DNA from: a bacterium
Lineage (GTDB): Bacteria > RBG-13-66-14
Assembly: GCA_035528375.1 (NCBI GenBank)
Contig: DATKYS010000086.1
Location: forward strand, 1-11,714
Direction of reading: 5' to 3'
Length of the DNA stretch: 11,714 nucleotides
The notes under the pieces are model-generated. The model searched no databases. It saw only the letters and a program-made list of their open reading frames with translations, and was not told the origin of the DNA. The position numbers and the translations under genes are program-made. Of this stretch, positions 6,695-11,714 are shown one piece after another (position 1 is the first letter of the stretch; each line of letters starts with the position of its first letter).

Positions 6695-7713
6695 GTCGTT
6701 TTTCGGGGAGAAACGCCCTCCCCGTCATCGCGGCTGTCCTCTGTATGGCATCCGCCGCCTCCGCCGGCCCCTTCATAAACCCCGGGCTGATGAGCATCCC
6801 CACGGCCTACACCCTGCCTTTCACCGCGATCAAGCTCGGCTACTCGGGGAGCTTCTTTCTGGGTATGCAACCCACGGATCCGGAGATCAACGACTACTAC
6901 GACATCTCCCTCTCCGGGGGTCTGGAGTTCTGGGACATCGGCGTCGAGTTGACCTTCGCCGCCTACGACTTCGACTCCTCAGCCTACGTGGGGGCTGCCG
7001 AGGTGCGTTTCATCCCGGAAACGGTAAAGTTTCCAGCCGTCGCCATCGGGATGCGCAACATCGGTGGCGACGTAGACGTGTCGCCCTTCGGCGCCCCTGG
7101 CGTTCCCGGCGGGAGCACCGTCTACCTGCCCGAGGGGCGGACTAGAACCTGGTTCGAGCAGTTCACCGCCTACGTGGTTTTCTCGAAGGATTTCTACCCC
7201 GCCCTGGCCATCCCCATCCGGGGTCACATCGGTCTGGGAACCGGCGCCTTCCAGGGGATGTACGCAAGTAAGTACACGGATTCCTCCACATGGCAGGGCG
7301 TGTTCGGCGCCATTGAGTACCAGGTCCGCTACGATTTCTCCCTGGCCCTCGAGGTGAACGGCCGAGACTTGAACTTCGGCGTCCTCTACAAACTGCCCTG
7401 GTGGGGGATGGAGATAGGCGTGTCGGTGGACAAGCTGGAGATGCTCTTCTACTCGGAGGACGAGGTGCTGCGCACCGGGGGCGGGCAGGTTAACGAGTTC
7501 GACCAGGTGGGTCTGGGAATTCACTTCGGCGTGCAGTTCGGCCCCTTCGTCGGTCCGTCGGACTTCAAGAAACAGGAGCTCATCAAGGAACGTATTGAAC
7601 GAGGACGCGAGCAGCTCGAAGAGATAAAAACCCGGCGTCAGGAGCTCCAGCAACGACTGGCCGAGGTCCGCGAAGAGATTACGAAAGAGAAGGAGCGGTC
7701 CGGCGACGAGTGA
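6670..7713 (+). CDS. Outer-membrane beta-barrel protein with C-terminal coiled coil (YjbH-like)
   Basis: This exported protein is predicted to be an outer-membrane beta-barrel. A signal peptide ends at MASAASA before GPF. The mature N-terminus NPGLMSIPTAYTLP resembles the opening of YjbH-type barrels. The body shows alternating aromatic and small residues typical of membrane strands (for example GYSGSFFLG, LEFWDIGVELTFAAYDF, VGLGIHFGVQF). The last 50 or so residues are a charged helix, probably a coiled coil (QLEEIKTRRQELQQRLAEV). Start choice is uncertain. TTG 6670 has AAGGGG upstream and gives a normal 32-residue signal peptide starting MKPLRG (347 residues in all). ATG 6652 and GTG 6628 lack a ribosome binding site and give 38- and 46-residue signals. 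It is the first gene of the plus-strand operon, 60 bases before the TPR gene. It may be a channel, assembly factor or glycan-export component; the barrel call is a family-level inference. Confidence 0.8.
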   Translation: MKPLRGVFCRFSGRNALPVIAAVLCMASAASAGPFINPGLMSIPTAYTLPFTAIKLGYSGSFFLGMQPTDPEINDYYDISLSGGLEFWDIGVELTFAAYDFDSSAYVGAAEVRFIPETVKFPAVAIGMRNIGGDVDVSPFGAPGVPGGSTVYLPEGRTRTWFEQFTAYVVFSKDFYPALAIPIRGHIGLGTGAFQGMYASKYTDSSTWQGVFGAIEYQVRYDFSLALEVNGRDLNFGVLYKLPWWGMEIGVSVDKLEMLFYSEDEVLRTGGGQVNEFDQVGLGIHFGVQFGPFVGPSDFKKQELIKERIERGREQLEEIKTRRQELQQRLAEVREEITKEKERSGDE

Positions 7714-7773
7714 TCGCATATCGTCAACGGGGCGCCGTCACGCGGCGTTCCGAAGCGATGGGATGAGATATAT

Positions 7774-10497
7774 ATGCGCACAAAGCTTTTTAAAATCGTA
7801 ACGGGCTGGCTCCTGTTCACCGTGGTCGGTGTGTGGGGGCAGGAAGGGGAGGAGGGGAGCCTCCTTGAGGAGCTGCGCCAGGAGGAGGCGAGCTCGTCCT
7901 CCCTCACCGCGGAACTGGAGCGCCTCACCGCGGCCGAGATGGACAAGGTGGACCTCATCCGCAAGCTCGAGCGGGAGAAACGCTACGATCAGCTCGAGGC
8001 CATGGCCCGGCGCGATTTCATCTCAGCCATGGACAAGTATTCACGCGCCGAGGACTTCTGGGACAAGGCCACGCGCGCAGACAAGCGCGCAGAGACCGTG
8101 CAGGCGGAGTCATACCGCGAACAGGCCAGAACGAAGTACAGGGAGTCCATTGACGAGCTCGAGTTCATAGACGACTGGTACCCCTTGTTCTCCCGGCGCT
8201 CCGACGTCTACTTCATCTGGGGCGATTCCCTCTACAAGCTCGAAGAGTATCACGACGCCGTGCGCACACTCGAACGGCTCCGCGAGGAGTACCCGGCCTA
8301 CACAAAGATGGGCGACGCTCTCTTGCAGCTCGGCGAGTGCCACTTCGCCCTCGAGGACTACGAAAAAGCGGCGACGTTCTACCAGCGCGTCGTGGACAAC
8401 TACCCCCAGCTCCGTTCAGCCTTTAAAACCTCCATGAAACGCCTGGAGTGGATTTATAAGTACTGGGCCACGGACGAGTTCGACTCCGCTTCATACGCCG
8501 AAGCCCTTCCACTGTTCCAGCGACTGCTCGACGTGTACCGCTCCTACACCGACGTGCCCGAGGCAATCTTCTACGTCGGTGAGTGCTACTTCTTCTTGGG
8601 CGACCGCGAGAACGCACGCGAGCGGTTCGACAACATCAAGAGCAAGTACTCCGACTCGCGATACCTGGGAGCATCCCTGGCCAGGCTTGAGGAGCTCGCG
8701 GGGATGTACTTCGCCGAGGGCATGGAGTACTACGACATGGAGCAGGAGATAACATGGTTCCAGGCGTCCGACGTATTCGAGTTCATCGTTGATAAGTACC
8801 CCGATTTCTCGAGGCTCGACGAGACGCTTTACCGGTGGGGGGATTCACTATTCAGGGTGAACGACTACCAGGGCGCTCAGAAACCGCTGGTACAGTGCAA
8901 GAAGGACTACCCGCACAGCACATGGTGCATGTACTCGCTGTACACCCTCGAGTACATGCGGTACAGACGCGAGAGGTTCAACGAGGCCATCAGGTTTTAC
9001 CAGGAGCTGGCGGGCAAGCCCGAGTTTTCAGGGTTCGAGTATTCGGACGCGAGCCGGTACGTGGTCGGGATGTGCTACTACAGGCTCGCCAAGTACCAGA
9101 AGGCGGTGGAAGTCGTCGCGGGGATTGACCGGAATGGCGAGTACGCGATTTACGGGAGCTACCTGGGGGGCCTGTGCCTGGTGAAGCAGGACAAGCTCGA
9201 GGAGGCTGTCGAATCATTCAAGGACATGGCCAGCGCCCCGACGTACTCCGACGCGACCCGGCGTCTGGAGGGACGGGCGCACATCATCCTGGCCTACCTC
9301 TACCAGCGCCTGGGCGACAACAACGCCGCATGGCTCGAGTACGAACACATCTCCGCTTCAGACATAGAGAACTGGGACGACGCCCAGGTGGGCAAGGCCT
9401 ACCTCATGATAAATCGGGCCGAAACAGGGGATTACGACGACGTAATCATCATGATGCGGTCTCTGTTGAACCGGTTTCCCGACACCGATCTGGCCCCCGA
9501 TGCCTACATCCTCATCGGCTACTGCCAGATTCAGGAGCGCGAGTACGAGGGCGCCATCCGGACCCTGGAGGACGTGGTTGACAGCTACACCATTGACCGT
9601 GAGCGCATCAACTCCAACCCCGAGTACCAGAAGCTCATCGCCGACATCGAGGAGGAACTGAAGTTCGTCACCTCGATTCTCACCCACGAGATCAAGGACA
9701 TCCGCAACATCGGCGGGGACGTCCTCTACCCCGAGGAGCTCAACGAGGCCGAGGAGGAGGCCCGCGAGATGCAGGCCGCCATCGCCGAGCTCCAGACCTT
9801 TGTCTCCGGCCGCGATATCATCGGTCGCGACATCACCGAGGACGCTGAATTCTTCAGGGCCTATGCCTCTTTCTCCTACAAGGAGGACATCGAGGGCCAG
9901 TTCCAGAACGTCATCGGTGAACACGCCGAGCGCTACACGGAGCTCAGGGAGGCCCGCGCGGAGAACATCGAGCAGCAGAACGAGCTGAAGGTGGGGGCCG
10001 CCGGGCGCACGGTGGTCGCCGATCTGGAGGCCCGCCAGGCCGAGCGCGAGGAGAAGATCAACTGGATAACCGGGGAGGCCTGGAAGGATGAGTTCGCCCG
10101 CTTCATGACCACCGAGGAGATCGAGGCTCAAAAAGCCGCCGCCGCCGCCGCCGCGGCCGCTGCCGCCGAGGGGCGGGGCGAGGGCTTCGCCGGCGAGATA
10201 GAGGAAGATGCCGAAATCCCACCCGACGAGGGGGAGGTTCCCGGGGAGATTGACGAGGCGTCATCCGGCGAGGGCGACGAAGAGGTCGCCACGGACGAGG
10301 GGACCGTGGAAGAAGATATCCCCGCGGATACGGGGATCGTGGAAGAGGATGTCCCCGCGGATGCGGGAACCGAAGAGGTAGCCCCCGACGGGGAGACGGG
10401 GGATACGACGGACGAGACCGATGTGCCGCTCGAGGAAACCGTCGAGCCTACGGACACGGAGACTGTACCGACGGATGAGGCGGAGCTCACCGACTGA
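7774..10497 (+). CDS. Large exported TPR protein with polyalanine linker and acidic tail
   Basis: This 907-residue protein has a signal peptide at about 1-22 (MRTKLFKIVTGWLLF...VWG before QEGEE). A charged helical, probably coiled-coil segment follows at about 25-130. A long array of tetratricopeptide-like helix pairs spans about 142-605, for example GDSLYKLEEYHDAVRTLERL, GECHFALEDYEKAATFYQRV and GMCYYRLAKYQKAVEVV. This is the YbgF/BamD style of periplasmic TPR. Residues about 650-785 are helical and charged. Eleven alanines (788-798) lead into a tail (802-907) with 43 Asp or Glu and no Lys, Arg or His, containing a repeated (T/I)VEED(I/V)PAD(T/A)G. It is probably a periplasmic scaffold. The ATG has only a weak ribosome binding site (GGGATGAG, too far upstream). 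The 60-base gap after the barrel gene holds a CGCCG/CGGCG hairpin (7733-7747) without a T run, so co-transcription is likely. Function beyond protein binding is unknown. Confidence 0.9.
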   Translation: MRTKLFKIVTGWLLFTVVGVWGQEGEEGSLLEELRQEEASSSSLTAELERLTAAEMDKVDLIRKLEREKRYDQLEAMARRDFISAMDKYSRAEDFWDKATRADKRAETVQAESYREQARTKYRESIDELEFIDDWYPLFSRRSDVYFIWGDSLYKLEEYHDAVRTLERLREEYPAYTKMGDALLQLGECHFALEDYEKAATFYQRVVDNYPQLRSAFKTSMKRLEWIYKYWATDEFDSASYAEALPLFQRLLDVYRSYTDVPEAIFYVGECYFFLGDRENARERFDNIKSKYSDSRYLGASLARLEELAGMYFAEGMEYYDMEQEITWFQASDVFEFIVDKYPDFSRLDETLYRWGDSLFRVNDYQGAQKPLVQCKKDYPHSTWCMYSLYTLEYMRYRRERFNEAIRFYQELAGKPEFSGFEYSDASRYVVGMCYYRLAKYQKAVEVVAGIDRNGEYAIYGSYLGGLCLVKQDKLEEAVESFKDMASAPTYSDATRRLEGRAHIILAYLYQRLGDNNAAWLEYEHISASDIENWDDAQVGKAYLMINRAETGDYDDVIIMMRSLLNRFPDTDLAPDAYILIGYCQIQEREYEGAIRTLEDVVDSYTIDRERINSNPEYQKLIADIEEELKFVTSILTHEIKDIRNIGGDVLYPEELNEAEEEAREMQAAIAELQTFVSGRDIIGRDITEDAEFFRAYASFSYKEDIEGQFQNVIGEHAERYTELREARAENIEQQNELKVGAAGRTVVADLEARQAEREEKINWITGEAWKDEFARFMTTEEIEAQKAAAAAAAAAAAEGRGEGFAGEIEEDAEIPPDEGEVPGEIDEASSGEGDEEVATDEGTVEEDIPADTGIVEEDVPADAGTEEVAPDGETGDTTDETDVPLEETVEPTDTETVPTDEAELTD
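10135..10167 (+). repeat. GCC triplet run coding for eleven alanines
   Basis: Eleven alanine codons in a row, the first six identical GCC, then GCG, GCC, GCT, GCC, GCC. It forms the linker between the helical part and the acidic tail of the TPR protein. Triplet runs like this can change length by slippage while keeping the frame. Confidence 0.9.
10303..10368 (+). repeat. Two 33-bp tandem units in the acidic tail
   Basis: Units at 10303-10335 and 10336-10368 encode TVEEDIPADTG and IVEEDVPADAG. A degenerate third copy may follow (TEEVAPD). The repeats keep the reading frame, consistent with the tail growing by duplication. Confidence 0.8.
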
Positions 10498-10530
10498 TAA
10501 GGTTTTCCGTTGAAATGCGGTGAGCCGGAA

Positions 10531-10577
10531 CCCTAAAAAAACTGTTCCCATCGAAGCGGTTTTATTGAGTTTTAGGG
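10531..10577 (+). promoter_or_regulatory. Two-stem leader hairpin covering the ribosome binding site
   Basis: CCCTAAAA (10531-10538) pairs perfectly with TTTTAGGG (10570-10577). Inside it AAACTG (10539-10544) pairs with CGGTTT (10557-10562), with one G-U pair, leaving a 12-base loop and a seven-base bulge. The downstream outer arm includes most of AGGGGA (10574-10579), the ribosome binding site of the next gene. The inner hairpin, followed by TATTG, could also act as a weak terminator after the TPR gene. Confidence 0.45.
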
Positions 10578-10584
10578 GACTTCG

Positions 10585-11714
10585 ATGTTAAAAAGACGCG
10601 AACCGAGCGAAGCGAGCTATGCCCCCGGCAAACCGAGTAATGCCCCGGTAAAAGGTCTGTTCAGCGTCGCGGCTGCCTTCACGATTCTCGCCGCTACGGC
10701 GTTCCTCCCGGGGTGCGTCCCTTCGGACGGGCTGACGGCCGAGGAGCTCACCGAGGTGGAAAAGGAAACCCTGGACTCGCTCGCCAGGGAGCTCAGGGAG
10801 ATAGAGAACGCCCAGCAGGAGACCGAGGAGGATTTCTACTCCGAGGTTGCCGAGTACAACGAGAAGATCCGCGTGCAGCGCCACGAGTCCATCGTCCGGT
10901 ACGAAGAAATCATCAAAGAAGCCGAAGAGCTCGACAAGACCTCCCCCTACCTCGAGGAGGTTTACTACAATCTCGGCGACCTCTACTACGAAGAGGCCAA
11001 AGACCTCTTTGAAGACGACGCCTACCGCGAGCGTGTCCTCTCAAGCTCCACCCCCGAACCGACCGCCGCCGATACCGAACCGGTCGGCGACTCCGACATC
11101 ATCATCCGGACCTTCAAAAAATCAATGAAGGCCTACCAGGACCTGGCCAACTACTACATCCAGGTGGAGGAGCGCAACCGCAACCTCCCGCCCAGCGCCA
11201 TCCCCCAGTCCACCAAATACTTCGACGACTCCTACTACAACATGGGTGTCGTGGCGGACGAGCTCTCCAACCGCGATTTCGCCGCCTTCGACTTGCATCG
11301 GACCGACTCCCTGGAAAATTTCCTCATTCTTCTGGACCGCTTCCCGGATTCCAGCTACGCCGCCGAAGTCCGCCAGCGCATCGGCCGCATCTACTTCGAA
11401 CGCAACGACTTCACCAACGCCATCAAGTACTTCAGCCAGGTCCAGCCGGGCGAGTACCAGTACTACAAGGCGATGTACCTGAAGGCGTGGTCGTACTTCC
11501 TGAACCAGGAGTACGGGGAGGCGGTCACCAATTTCTTCGAGGTTCTGGACCTCTTCGAACAGATGGCCGCCGAAAGCGAAGAGGGCGCTAAAATCGCCGA
11601 GCTCCACTACGAGGAGTGCGCCGAGTACTGCGCCCAGTGCTTCCTGCCCAGCATCGTAGACCTCAACACCCAGCGCGAGCAGATGAGCTTCACCGAGATC
11701 GGCATAGACTGGCA
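10585..11714 (+). CDS. TPR-containing lipoprotein (3' end beyond the window)
   Basis: The frame is open from ATG 10585 to the window end: 376 codons plus two bases, no stop. AGGGGA lies five bases before the ATG, and no other start precedes the signal peptide core. The signal is long: 23 polar residues, then GLFSVAAAFTILAATAF and LPGC, with C44 the likely lipidated cysteine. Proline before Gly-Cys is unusual for a lipobox but can occur. A coiled-coil segment follows (about 50-115). TPR-like helix pairs lie at about 104-140, 258-290 and 291-325 (YYNLGDLYYEEAKDLFED, IGRIYFERNDFTNAIKYFSQV, AWSYFLNQEYGEAVTNFFEVL). The first is separated from the rest by a flexible Ser/Thr/Pro linker (153-170). 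A cysteine cluster, CAEYCAQC, sits at 345-352. It lies 87 bases after the TPR gene and probably acts with it in the envelope, membrane-anchored. Confidence 0.88.
   Translation, partial: MLKRREPSEASYAPGKPSNAPVKGLFSVAAAFTILAATAFLPGCVPSDGLTAEELTEVEKETLDSLARELREIENAQQETEEDFYSEVAEYNEKIRVQRHESIVRYEEIIKEAEELDKTSPYLEEVYYNLGDLYYEEAKDLFEDDAYRERVLSSSTPEPTAADTEPVGDSDIIIRTFKKSMKAYQDLANYYIQVEERNRNLPPSAIPQSTKYFDDSYYNMGVVADELSNRDFAAFDLHRTDSLENFLILLDRFPDSSYAAEVRQRIGRIYFERNDFTNAIKYFSQVQPGEYQYYKAMYLKAWSYFLNQEYGEAVTNFFEVLDLFEQMAAESEEGAKIAELHYEECAEYCAQCFLPSIVDLNTQREQMSFTEIGIDW

Noticed and set aside
6216-6803. Minus-strand open frame through the 30-bp array
   Set aside because: It is kept open by the 30-base period and runs antisense into the barrel gene signal peptide; no ribosome site or known motif.
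7733-7747. Terminator between barrel and TPR genes
   Set aside because: A five-pair CGCCG/CGGCG hairpin without a following T run.
10128-10490. Minus-strand Ser/Val-rich frame
   Set aside because: It is the mirror of the acidic tail codons; low complexity is explained by the sense strand.

Overview
The window is a GC-rich stretch from a double-membrane bacterium. The signs are Sec signal peptides, two lipoprotein signals, a predicted outer-membrane barrel, and a secreted peptidase with a FlgD-like/type IX-like C-terminal beta domain. That last domain, together with BNR/YCF48-type propellers and long TPR proteins, is typical of the FCB group and neighbouring uncultured candidate phyla. This fits a metagenome-derived lineage, but no marker gene here fixes the taxon.

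Layout. Positions 1-402 hold two full copies and one partial copy of a 156-bp tandem repeat that probably continues leftward out of the window. Positions 403-768 have no intact gene: first an AT-rich stretch, then a GC-rich piece that looks like a decayed coding fragment. Positions 769-6016 carry a tight minus-strand operon, in transcription order: a secreted M28 metallopeptidase with an inserted beta-propeller, a small lipoprotein that appears to start at CTG inside a CTGA stop/start overlap, glucose-6-phosphate isomerase (pgi), and a GT2 glycosyltransferase one base downstream of the pgi stop.

Positions 6017-6669 are a divergent control region. It has a candidate promoter for each direction and, inside the rightward leader, nine copies of a 30-bp tandem repeat. 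Positions 6670-11714 carry a plus-strand operon: a beta-barrel outer-membrane protein with a C-terminal coiled coil, a 907-residue exported TPR protein with a polyalanine linker and a very acidic tail, and a TPR lipoprotein cut by the window end. The last gene has a foldable leader that would cover its ribosome binding site.

Working together: the plus-strand genes look like an envelope assembly (barrel, periplasmic TPR scaffold, anchored TPR lipoprotein). The minus-strand genes mix sugar metabolism and glycan transfer with a secreted peptidase. A shared function for the two operons is not shown by the sequence. The most unusual items are the two unrelated tandem arrays, the non-AUG lipoprotein start, the propeller nested inside the peptidase domain, and the RNA structures at two plus-strand gene starts.
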